From the NCBI GenBank assembly GCA_036001465.1, contig DASYUH010000020.1, forward strand, positions 1 through 43,207: 43,207 nucleotides of DNA, written 5' to 3'. Below are positions 17,553 to 25,316 of this stretch, one piece after another. The notes under the pieces were generated by a model. It was not told where the DNA came from, did no database searches, and was given only the letters and a program-made list of their open reading frames with translations. Made by a program: the position numbers and the translations under genes. The DNA comes from Candidatus Polarisedimenticolia bacterium (GTDB lineage: Bacteria > Acidobacteriota > Polarisedimenticolia > Gp22-AA2). Position 1 is the first letter of the stretch. Each line of letters begins with the position of its first letter.

Positions 17553-19550
17553 ATGATGCGACCGGTGCTCCGTCGGCTGTGGCCGATCGCGGGATTGTCC
17601 CTGCTGCTCTTCCTCCTGGGCGTGTCGCCCTGGGGATTGTGGGAGAGGGACGAGGGGCGTTATGCCGACGTGGCCAGCGAGATGCTGGCCCGCGGAGATT
17701 TCGTGACGCCCCACGTCGACGGCACGATTTTTCTCGACAAGCCCCCCCTGGTCTACTGGGTGACGGCGGGGTCCCTGGCCATCTGGGGACATAGCGAATT
17801 CGGGGCCCGGTTCGGCCAGCTCCTGTTCGCACTCGGGACGCTCCTGGTCACATGGCGCGCCGGGATCCTGCTTCTGGGTCGTCAGGGCGGCTCGCTCGCG
17901 GTGATCGTCCTGGCATCCTCGGCACTCTTCTTCGCCTCCAGCCACATCCTCACTCTCGACCTGGCCCTCACGTTCTTCGTCTCCCTGACGCTGTTTCTCT
18001 TTCTCAAGGGGCGTCAGGGCGGAAAGGCCGGGACCGCCGCCTATGCGGGGATGTTCGCCGCCGCCGCGGGGGGCGTGCTCACCAAGGGACTCCTGGGAGC
18101 GGTCCTGCCGGCCCTGACCATCGTCTGCTTCCTGTCGGCGAGGAGGGAGTGGCGCGTCGCGCGGCACATTCCCTGGGTGCGCGGGAGCCTCCTCTTCCTG
18201 CTTCTCGCGGCTCCCTGGTATGTCGCCGTGTCGATTGCCAATCCGGAATTCCCGGTCTACTTCTTCCTGCACGAGCACCTGGCGCGATTCACCACCGCGG
18301 TGCACAGGCACCAGGGCGGCTGGTGGTACTACCTGCCGGTCCTGGCGGCCGCCCTGATGCCCTGGAGCCTGATGCTGCCGGCCTGCCTGCGCCGCAGGAG
18401 GACGGACGGCGGGGGGGCCGCCCCGGCCATTGCCCCGGAGGCGCCGGCGTTCCTGTGGTCCTGGATCATCCCGGGATTGCTCCTCTTCACCGTGGCCCAG
18501 TCCAAGCTGCCGCTCTACGTGCTGCCGCTCGTCCCTCCCCTGGCGCTCCTGATCGCCTCGAGCCTCGAGAGCCACCTGGAGCAGGAACGCCATTTGAGGT
18601 TGTTTCTCTGGCCCACGGTCCTGCTGATCGTGCTCGCGGCGGGCGCGGCCGTGATCGAACGTCGGCGCGAGGGCTGGGTGTTCCTCGACGAGGCATGGAC
18701 GGGGAAGGTGGTGGGCGTCGCGGTGGCGTCCCTCGCGCTGGGGGCGCTCCTGCTCGGGCATCGCCTGGCGCGTCGCGGCCGCCACCTGACGGGCCTGGCC
18801 GCGGCGGCCCTCCTGTGGATGGCCGCGTGCTATGCCCTGTTCATGGGGATCGGGCGCGTGAATTTCCTCAACGAGACGAGGAACTTCGCCTCGATCCTGC
18901 GCCAGGAACGGCGTGGGAACGAGCCGGTCTACGCGTATCAGTGCTATCTGCGGGGGCTGCCGTTCTACCTGCGCGAGACCGTCGGACTGGTCCTGCCGCA
19001 CAGCGACGACATCCGGCTTGGCCTGGAATCGGGACACTCCCCCTGGACCTTCCCCGGGGAGAAGGCGTTTCTAGCCTCGCTTCACGGCGACACGCGGATG
19101 TTCGTGGTGGTCCGCGAAGAGGACCTCCACGCGCTGCAGGTCATCGCCGGACGCCCTCTCTACATCCTCGCGCGCTCCGATCAGCATGACCTGGTCAGCA
19201 ACCGGCTGGGGGACGAGCGCGGGCGGGAGCTCCAGGCGCTCCTCGGTCTCGCCGGCGTCGATCTGGACGCCGCGATCGCCCGTGCGGCGAGCATGCTTCC
19301 CGGGTCCGAGGTGGCGCTGATAGAAATCGAGCGGCTCGAGGGGGAGCCGACCTGCACCCTGCTCGTGCGGCGCGGCGGTGAGAGCTCGGAAATCAGCTTC
19401 CCGATCGCCCATCCCGCCGAGGTGACCCTGGAGGAGAGCCTGCCGGCCAGTGAAGAAACCGGCGCCGAGGTCCACCTTCTGCGGGTGGCGCCGCCCGCCG
19501 GTTCACCCGCCGAGATCTCCCGGTTCCTGCGCGCCGCCGCCGGTCTCTAG
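17553..19550 (+). CDS. ArnT-like glycosyltransferase family 39 membrane protein
   Basis: This is a 665-residue polytopic GT39/GT83-type enzyme that uses polyprenyl-phosphate-linked sugar donors on the periplasmic face. It has the hallmark first-loop acidic pair in GLWERDEGRYADVASEML, then FLDKPPLVYWVTAGSL and EFGARFGQLL, about a dozen membrane segments to roughly residue 440, and a soluble periplasmic tail. ArnT adds aminoarabinose to lipid A; this protein may modify lipid A or another envelope glycolipid, and the sugar is unknown. The start is the first of two adjacent ATGs (17553 and 17556), placed just before the first membrane helix. TATCCT ends 9 nt upstream. An in-frame ATG at 17514 is an alternative. 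Being divergent from mprF-acvB suggests a joint surface-charge defence locus, which is inference. Confidence 0.88.
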   Translation: MMRPVLRRLWPIAGLSLLLFLLGVSPWGLWERDEGRYADVASEMLARGDFVTPHVDGTIFLDKPPLVYWVTAGSLAIWGHSEFGARFGQLLFALGTLLVTWRAGILLLGRQGGSLAVIVLASSALFFASSHILTLDLALTFFVSLTLFLFLKGRQGGKAGTAAYAGMFAAAAGGVLTKGLLGAVLPALTIVCFLSARREWRVARHIPWVRGSLLFLLLAAPWYVAVSIANPEFPVYFFLHEHLARFTTAVHRHQGGWWYYLPVLAAALMPWSLMLPACLRRRRTDGGGAAPAIAPEAPAFLWSWIIPGLLLFTVAQSKLPLYVLPLVPPLALLIASSLESHLEQERHLRLFLWPTVLLIVLAAGAAVIERRREGWVFLDEAWTGKVVGVAVASLALGALLLGHRLARRGRHLTGLAAAALLWMAACYALFMGIGRVNFLNETRNFASILRQERRGNEPVYAYQCYLRGLPFYLRETVGLVLPHSDDIRLGLESGHSPWTFPGEKAFLASLHGDTRMFVVVREEDLHALQVIAGRPLYILARSDQHDLVSNRLGDERGRELQALLGLAGVDLDAAIARAASMLPGSEVALIEIERLEGEPTCTLLVRRGGESSEISFPIAHPAEVTLEESLPASEETGAEVHLLRVAPPAGSPAEISRFLRAAAGL

Positions 19551-19574
19551 AAGGCAAGAGCGCGCGATTTGGGT

Positions 19575-20402
19575 TCAGTAGGTCAGGAAGGCCCCGAGCA
19601 GGACTTCGTAGTCGGGGGCGCCATCGTTGAGCGGAATGGCGACGCCACCGCGTATCCCGGTGTGCCCCTGCCTGCCGCGCGACTGCACTCCGAGCGTGAG
19701 ACGAGCGTCGTCCGAGGCCCCTTCGAACCTCTCGGTCTCGTACGTCGCCTCGATGACCAGGGTCAGGGCCGCGGAGGCCGGCAGGATCAGCGCCCCTCCG
19801 AAGAAGAGGGAGTTGTCGGTAGGCGGGACCGGCGGATCGGGATCGCCGTTGAACCGCACCCCCGCGTGGGCGACGATCGACACGGCATCCAGGTCGGCAC
19901 GCCACGCGGCGAAAACCTCCAGGTCGGATTTGCCGGTGCCCAGCCCCTCCTCCTCGTTGGCCGTCGGCACCTTGGCCAGGACGCCGAACGCCGCCCGTCC
20001 CCGGCCACCCGGCAGCCGGTACTTGGCGAACAGGTCGATGTCGGAAAGACCCGATTCCCCCGATCCCGGGTCCGGGTTGACGTCGAGAAAGCCGAAGCGC
20101 AGACCCCCCTCGATGTTGTTGACGATCTTGAAGGCGACGAGCGGGCCCAGGAAATGCTCGCTGCCGTTCGAGAGGTTGGTGTAGCGGTACTGCAGCTCGG
20201 CCCAGCCGCCCGTCGAGATGGCGGCGTCCTCCACGAACCGCTGGAACAGCCTCCGGTCATTGCGGTCGGCCAGGTTTTTCCGTCCGCCCCCGGGACCCGG
20301 CGCCCCGGGAGATTCCCCCGGAGGCGTCTGGGCACCGGCCGGTGGGATTCCGGCCGGCAGCAGCGCCGCGAGGAGGGCGATGACGAAAACGTGACGGCGC
20401 AT
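19575..20402 (-). CDS. Putative outer-membrane beta-barrel protein (MetA phenol-degradation-like fold)
   Basis: This is a 275-residue exported protein. A signal peptide (RRHVFVIALLAALLPAGIPPAGAQ) is followed by a Pro/Gly-rich linker and then alternating amphipathic strands with aromatic girdles: GWAELQYRYTNLS, LGPLVAFKIVNNIEGGLRFG, DIDLFAKYRL, AAFGVLAKVPT, DLEVFAAWRADL and a C-terminal EVLLGAFLTY. The pattern fits the outer-membrane proteins grouped as MetA-pathway of phenol degradation, but the similarity is structural, not functional. The start at 20402 is set by the signal peptide and by AGGGG upstream; a longer in-frame extension to 20522 looks non-coding. It is divergent from the MinD-like gene across 122 bp. 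Its ligand is unknown. Confidence 0.72.
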   Translation of the reverse strand: MRRHVFVIALLAALLPAGIPPAGAQTPPGESPGAPGPGGGRKNLADRNDRRLFQRFVEDAAISTGGWAELQYRYTNLSNGSEHFLGPLVAFKIVNNIEGGLRFGFLDVNPDPGSGESGLSDIDLFAKYRLPGGRGRAAFGVLAKVPTANEEEGLGTGKSDLEVFAAWRADLDAVSIVAHAGVRFNGDPDPPVPPTDNSLFFGGALILPASAALTLVIEATYETERFEGASDDARLTLGVQSRGRQGHTGIRGGVAIPLNDGAPDYEVLLGAFLTY

Positions 20403-20524
20403 CGATTTTTCCCCTGCCGCTTCTACCCCACCTGCGCCCGTTTGACAAGTGCCGCCGCGCCGACGCCGTGTCACGATACCGCCAGTTGCGCGTTTCCCCG
20501 TTCCGGCGTATCTGAAGATCACCT

Positions 20525-21778
20525 ATGAATCCAACCCCTCAGGCGCTGTGCGGCAGGCCGCAGATCTGGGCCGTGGGCGGCGGCAAGGGCGGCACCGGCA
20601 AGTCGCTCGTCGCGGCGAGCCTCGGCATCCATCTGGCCCAGATGGGCCGGCGGGTGATCCTGGTCGATGGCGACCTCGGGGCCCCCAACCTGCACACCGT
20701 GCTCGGCCTGGATCCGCCCGCCCTGGCGCTGAGCGACTTCATCAAGCGCCGATTCGAATCGATCGAGACGGTGGTCCTCGAGACCGGCGTTCCCCGCCTG
20801 TCCCTGATCAGCGGGGCGCGCAACAGCCTGGACATCGAGAGCCTGAAGAATTTCCAGAAGACGCGCCTCCTGCGCGTGCTCCTGGGGCTGCCGGCCGACG
20901 TGGTGCTGCTCGATCTGGGGGCCGGGACGTCCCTGAATGTCCTCGACCTGTTCTCCCTGGCCGATCGGGGCCTCATGGTGATCCTGCCCGAGCCGACCTC
21001 GATCGAGAACTGCTACCGGTTCCTGAAGGCGGCCTTTCTCAGGCGGCTGTACCACCTCGGCCGGACCCTCGGCTACCAGTCGATCATCGACCTTGTCATG
21101 GAGCACCGGGACCAGTCGGACCAGGGGCGCCCCTTCGAAGTCCTGGACGAGATCGCGCGCATCGACTCGTTCGCCGCGGCGGCGATCGCCAGCCACGTCG
21201 AGACCTATCTCCCCCACCTGGTGATCAACCAGGTGCGCTCGCACGAGGACGAGCGTCTCGGGGAGTCCATGGAGTGGATTTCCGAGCGGTTCGTCCGGAT
21301 CCCGCTGCGTTTCGCGGGGGCCATCCCCTACGATCCCACTCTCGTGCAGTGCCTCAAGTCGCGCAAGGCCTATCTGTCGGAGTATCCACGGTCTCGCACC
21401 GCCGAGATGCTGCGCGCCGTGGCCGAGTCGTTCTCGACGCCCCGGCCGGCGGAGGCACGCCCCCAGGCGGCCCCGTGCGGCACGGCCTTGCGCCAGGCGG
21501 ACTGGGACAGGCCGGGATGGGACTCCCCCGCGATGTCCGATCCCTATCGCACTCTCGACCTGTGCCCGGGAGCCATGGACGACGAGATCCTGAACGCCTA
21601 CCTGCGCCTGCGCCGCACCCTGCGCTCCGATTCGCCGGCCCTCGCCTCGCTCGATTGCGAGGCGGAACGCCGCGCGACCGTGGTCGAGGTCGAGGCGGCC
21701 TACCGCTCCCTGTCGCGCAACATCTCCAAGCGGCCGGCCCGTCAGGCCCGGCCGGTCCGCGCCTCGTCCCCGTTGTAG
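20525..21778 (+). CDS. MinD/ParA-like ATPase with C-terminal J-domain-like tail
   Basis: The product is 417 residues. Residues 12-260 form a MinD/FlhG-type P-loop ATPase: the deviant Walker A is GGGKGGTGKS with the signature lysine at 21, followed by VILVDGDLGAPNLHTVLG (switch I/A' region) and DVVLLDLGAGTSLNVLDLF (Walker B region). Such ATPases position cellular structures by ATP-dependent dimerisation on membrane or DNA. From about residue 340 a separate domain follows: PYRTLDLCPGAMDDEILNAY, then a basic stretch and VEAAYRSLS. This mirrors a DnaJ domain, except that the HPD tripeptide is missing. The cargo is unknown; no flagellar or pilus genes are adjacent. Weak promoter elements TTGCGC (20486) and GTATCT (20508) lie upstream. 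Confidence 0.85.
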   Translation: MNPTPQALCGRPQIWAVGGGKGGTGKSLVAASLGIHLAQMGRRVILVDGDLGAPNLHTVLGLDPPALALSDFIKRRFESIETVVLETGVPRLSLISGARNSLDIESLKNFQKTRLLRVLLGLPADVVLLDLGAGTSLNVLDLFSLADRGLMVILPEPTSIENCYRFLKAAFLRRLYHLGRTLGYQSIIDLVMEHRDQSDQGRPFEVLDEIARIDSFAAAAIASHVETYLPHLVINQVRSHEDERLGESMEWISERFVRIPLRFAGAIPYDPTLVQCLKSRKAYLSEYPRSRTAEMLRAVAESFSTPRPAEARPQAAPCGTALRQADWDRPGWDSPAMSDPYRTLDLCPGAMDDEILNAYLRLRRTLRSDSPALASLDCEAERRATVVEVEAAYRSLSRNISKRPARQARPVRASSPL

Positions 21779-21863
21779 GCCGGCTTCCCCTTCGGCTATC
21801 ATCTGCCCCCTCTTCACAGAATGCGGACACATTCGCCCGGAGGCTCGGGTCGGGGGACGGGTC

Positions 21864-23288
21864 ATGCGCAGATCGCGACGTGATTTCCTGGCGGGTTCGG
21901 TGGCGGCGGTTGCCGGCGGCATCGTCGGCGTGGGCCGGGCGGGGGCGGCGTCCCCCGGGACCCCGGCCGCCCCCTCCGGGGTCGCCCCGGCCCCGCCCGC
22001 CGGCGTTTCGGCGGCCCTGCTGAGGCGCAATCCGGAGCATCCCCGGCCGGCCGAGTTCGATCGCCTCGACGAGGTCTGGCACAAGGGGGCCGTCAAGAGG
22101 CTGCAGGCGCGGCTCGCGGAGGAGGGGATCGACGGCGCTCTTCTCGGCGACCGCTGGAACATCATCTACTTCACCGGTCTCTGGCACACCTCGACCGAGC
22201 GGCCGTTCTTCATCTTCATCCCCGCCACCGGCCTCGACCTCACCTGGTTCCACCCGAGCCTCGACCGCGACCTCGTCGACACCTGGTGGATCAAGGACAA
22301 GGAGACCTACTTCGACTTCAAGCACGGCGAGGGGGCCTTCCCGAACCTCGGCCGCGTGCCGATGGGGGCGACGGTCGATCTGACCCGCTGGGTCCTCAAG
22401 GGCCTGCGGAAGCGCGGCTGGGCGGGCAAGGCAATCGGAGTGGACCGGCCGCTGACGTCCGACCTGACCGAGGCGGCGGGCGACATCCTGCCGAAGACGG
22501 CGCTCAGGAAGGCGGGCGATCTCTGCGAGCGCCTGCGCATGGTCAAGACCCCCGAGGAGATCGCGCTGACGCAGCGCGCCATGGACTATTTCAGCCAGAT
22601 CCACGCCTTCGCGCGCGACTACATCCTGCAGCACGGCACCGACAAGACCGACTTCGACGTCCAGATGGCGGCCACCCAGTACGGCGCCGACCTGATCCTG
22701 AAGGACATCCGGCGCGACGGGAAACCGCACACCGCCGTGGGCATCGACGTCGGCATCTACGTCCGCACGGGCGTCGGGACCGCCTACCCGCACCCGAACC
22801 AGTTTCACCACAGCCGCATCAGGAGGGGGGACTCCCTTCAGGTTTCCGGCGACGTCAAGATCGGCGGGTACGGGGGGGAGCTCTATCGCGCCTATCAAAT
22901 CGCTCCTCAAGATGCGTTCCGGGAAAAGGTCTGGGAGGCGCACACGGAGTGCTGCCGGATCCAGGCGGAGGCCTCGGCGGCCGGCGTCACCGGATCCCTC
23001 GTCGCCCGGCAGGTCCACGACTTCCAGGTCAAGAACGGCATGGCGAAGTACGTCTATCACCGTCCCGCCCACGGGGAAGGCTCGGAGGGGCACCAGCCAC
23101 CCTACATCTCACTCGGCGATCACACCCAGCTCGAGGCCGGCATGACGTTCAGCAACGAACCGGGGCTGTATGTCCCCGAGCAGGGGTTCGGATACAACCA
23201 CTCCGATAACGTCCTGGTCACGGAGGCGCGTGGCATCCAGATGAGCAGCGTGCCGTACACCAAGGAGTGGTGCTTCCTCAAGCTCTAG
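21864..23288 (+). CDS. Tat-exported M24 (pita-bread fold) protein, likely altered metal site
   Basis: This is a 474-residue protein with a twin-arginine signal (RRSRRDFLAGSVAAVAGG) and a creatinase-like N-terminal domain (residues about 60-230), followed by the M24 fold. The canonical aminopeptidase-P metal ligands are Asp, Asp, His, Glu, Glu. Here the first Asp region reads VSGDVKIGGYGGELYR, placing Ser and Glu where the two Asp normally stand. His is kept in RPAHGEGSEGH and Glu in FSNEPGLYV, but the last Glu region reads NHSDNVLVTE, with Ser in its place. The protein may therefore be a metal-independent hydrolase like creatinase, or an unusual enzyme. A TATCAT (21797-21802) may be its -10. 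It is transcribed in the same direction as the MinD-like gene, 85 bp downstream of it. Confidence 0.82.
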   Translation: MRRSRRDFLAGSVAAVAGGIVGVGRAGAASPGTPAAPSGVAPAPPAGVSAALLRRNPEHPRPAEFDRLDEVWHKGAVKRLQARLAEEGIDGALLGDRWNIIYFTGLWHTSTERPFFIFIPATGLDLTWFHPSLDRDLVDTWWIKDKETYFDFKHGEGAFPNLGRVPMGATVDLTRWVLKGLRKRGWAGKAIGVDRPLTSDLTEAAGDILPKTALRKAGDLCERLRMVKTPEEIALTQRAMDYFSQIHAFARDYILQHGTDKTDFDVQMAATQYGADLILKDIRRDGKPHTAVGIDVGIYVRTGVGTAYPHPNQFHHSRIRRGDSLQVSGDVKIGGYGGELYRAYQIAPQDAFREKVWEAHTECCRIQAEASAAGVTGSLVARQVHDFQVKNGMAKYVYHRPAHGEGSEGHQPPYISLGDHTQLEAGMTFSNEPGLYVPEQGFGYNHSDNVLVTEARGIQMSSVPYTKEWCFLKL

Positions 23289-23448
23289 GAGCCCGCTGGG
23301 AGCCTGCCCGGGTATCGGGCCGGTCCACTGGATCGTGGACATCCTCCCCGGCCGGACTACATTTGGCCGTGGTGCACGCGGCGCCCCCGCGCGCACGATT
23401 GCACAAATGTATTCCCCATGCCGGCTGGCGTGCGGCAGGGACGGAGCG

Positions 23449-24366
23449 ATGTCGCAGAAGCCTCACGATCGCACCATGGCGATCGACCGGTCGGTGGTGG
23501 ACGCCGGGCGGTTCCAGAAGAGCCACGCGACCCTGGTCGTCCTCCAGGGGGCCGAGATCGGCCGCAACTACCGCCTCAGGCGGGGCCTGATGATCCTGGG
23601 CCGCGGCTTCGGGGCGGAGATCCGGATCTCCGACGACCTGGTCTCGCGCGAGCACGCGCGGATCGATTCCGCCTGGGACCCCGCGAAGCAGTTGGCCACT
23701 TATCACCTCGTCGACCTCGGAAGCACCAACCACACGTACGTCAACAACGCGTTCGTGGAGAGCGTGGAGCTGCGCGAGGGGGACAGGATCCAGGTCGGAG
23801 ACACCGTCCTGAAGTTCGTGCTCCTGGACGACATCGAGGCGAAGTTCCACCAGGAGATCAGGAACCGCATCTCGTTCGATCAGCTCACGGGCCTCCTGAC
23901 CAAGGAGTCTCTCTATCTGGCGCTCGACATGGAGCTCCGGCGCTGCCTGCGTTACGAGCTGCCGCTCACCGTCCTGATGATGGATCTCGACCGCTTCAAG
24001 TCGGTCAACGACACCCACGGGCACTTGATGGGAAGCCACGTCCTCGCCGAGGTGGGCCGTCTCATCCGCGAGTCGATCCGGGGCGACGACGTGGCGGCGC
24101 GTTACGGCGGGGAGGAGTTCGTCGCCTACCTCTCGGAAACCGGCACCCTGGGCGCCATTCAGGCCGCGGAGCGCGTCCGCCGGGCGATCGAGGCCCACCC
24201 GTTCAGCCTCGACGGCAAGACGATCCAGGTCACCATCAGCATCGGCATCTCCTCCTGCCCCGAGCACGGCCGCGACATCCAGGCCCTGGTCGGGCGCGCC
24301 GACCGGGCGCTCTACCGGGCCAAGGAGAGCGGCCGCAACCGCGTCGTGGTCGAGACGCCCGAGTGA
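23449..24366 (+). CDS. FHA-domain diguanylate cyclase (first of tandem pair)
   Basis: This is a 305-residue cytosolic signalling protein. After a short N-terminus containing DRTMAI, residues about 22-120 form an FHA phosphothreonine-binding domain (LGRGFGAEIRISDDLVSREH, LGSTNHTYVNN). The C-terminal half is a GGDEF domain with the catalytic motif written GGEEF and an RxxD inhibitory site (RGDD) five residues before it. It should make cyclic di-GMP and be product-inhibited. The start at ATG 23449 is chosen by alignment with the second copy (MSQ.., TMAI) and by GGAG upstream; the frame is open back to 23335 without similarity. It is followed 10 bp later by a close paralogue. Confidence 0.9.
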   Translation: MSQKPHDRTMAIDRSVVDAGRFQKSHATLVVLQGAEIGRNYRLRRGLMILGRGFGAEIRISDDLVSREHARIDSAWDPAKQLATYHLVDLGSTNHTYVNNAFVESVELREGDRIQVGDTVLKFVLLDDIEAKFHQEIRNRISFDQLTGLLTKESLYLALDMELRRCLRYELPLTVLMMDLDRFKSVNDTHGHLMGSHVLAEVGRLIRESIRGDDVAARYGGEEFVAYLSETGTLGAIQAAERVRRAIEAHPFSLDGKTIQVTISIGISSCPEHGRDIQALVGRADRALYRAKESGRNRVVVETPE

Positions 24367-24376
24367 GCCGGACGCC

Positions 24377-25282
24377 ATGAGCCAACGCGCGTCCGATCGC
24401 ACCATGGCCATCCCCCGGGCGGATATCGAGGGCGTGCGTTTCAGGAAGGCGCACGCCTCGCTGGTCGTGCTTCAGGGAGCGGAAATCGGCCGCGACTTCC
24501 TCCTGCGGCGCCGGACCACGGTGCTCGGCCGCGGGCCGGAGGCCGACATCCGCCTTCCCGACGACCTCGCCTCCCGCGAGCATGCGCGGGTCGAGGTGAG
24601 GTGGGACCGCGGGAAACGAAACGCCAGCTTCCACCTGACCGATCTCGGAAGCACGAACGGCACCCTGGTCAACAACCGTCTCGTCGAGTCGACGGAGCTG
24701 CGGGAGAACGACAAGATCCAGATCGGCATGACGGTCCTCAAGTTCGACCTCCTGGACGAGGTCGAGGCGCGCTTTCACGAGGAGATCCGGAACCGGATCT
24801 CCTACGATCAGCTCACCGGACTTCTCACCCGGGAATCGCTCTACCTGGCCCTGGAGAGCGAGCTGCAGCGCAGCCGCAAGTACCGCACGCCCCTCGCGGT
24901 CCTGATGATGGATCTCGACCACTTCAAGTCGGTGAACGACACGCACGGCCACCTGATGGGCAGCCACGTGCTGAGCGAGGTCGGGCGCCTCATTCGCGGA
25001 TCGATCCGGGAAGATGACGTTTCGGCGCGGTACGGGGGCGAGGAATTCCTGGCCTATCTTCCCGAGAGGGGCGCGGACGAGGCGCTGCAGGCGGCGGAGC
25101 GCATCCGCCGGGCCATCGAGTCGGCTTCGATCGAGCTCGACGGTGTCAAGGTCGGCGTGACCATCAGCATCGGGATCGCCACCTTCCCGGACCACGGCGA
25201 GGACATCAAGTCGCTGGTGGGGCGCGCCGACCAGGCTCTCTACCGGGCGAAGCGGGCGGGGCGAAACCTCGTCCGGCTTTAG
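24377..25282 (+). CDS. FHA-domain diguanylate cyclase (second of tandem pair)
   Basis: This is a 301-residue paralogue of the preceding gene with the same order: N-terminal TMAI segment, FHA domain (LGRGPEADIRLPDDLASREH, LGSTNGTLVNN), and GGDEF domain with GGEEF and RxxD (REDD). The FHA loop here has the usual STNG; the first copy has the unusual STNH, so the two may differ in phosphopeptide preference. The DRTMAI threonine at the N-terminus of both copies could be a phosphorylation site read by an FHA domain, which is inference. The 10-bp spacing argues for one transcript. It is convergent with the synthase gene downstream. Confidence 0.9.
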   Translation: MSQRASDRTMAIPRADIEGVRFRKAHASLVVLQGAEIGRDFLLRRRTTVLGRGPEADIRLPDDLASREHARVEVRWDRGKRNASFHLTDLGSTNGTLVNNRLVESTELRENDKIQIGMTVLKFDLLDEVEARFHEEIRNRISYDQLTGLLTRESLYLALESELQRSRKYRTPLAVLMMDLDHFKSVNDTHGHLMGSHVLSEVGRLIRGSIREDDVSARYGGEEFLAYLPERGADEALQAAERIRRAIESASIELDGVKVGVTISIGIATFPDHGEDIKSLVGRADQALYRAKRAGRNLVRL

Positions 25283-25316
25283 GTTCTCGGGCCCTGCGAA
25301 CCCGCAGGCGGACTTC

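Noticed and set aside
14970-19037. Extension of the acvB frame to a 1843-residue protein
   Set aside because: Beyond 14969 the translation is a shadow of mprF and of the antisense of the GT39 gene. The ATGA overlap and signal peptide fix the start.
23335-23448. Upstream in-frame extension of the first FHA-GGDEF gene
   Set aside because: The second copy begins at the position equivalent to 23449, and the added residues look like non-coding translation.
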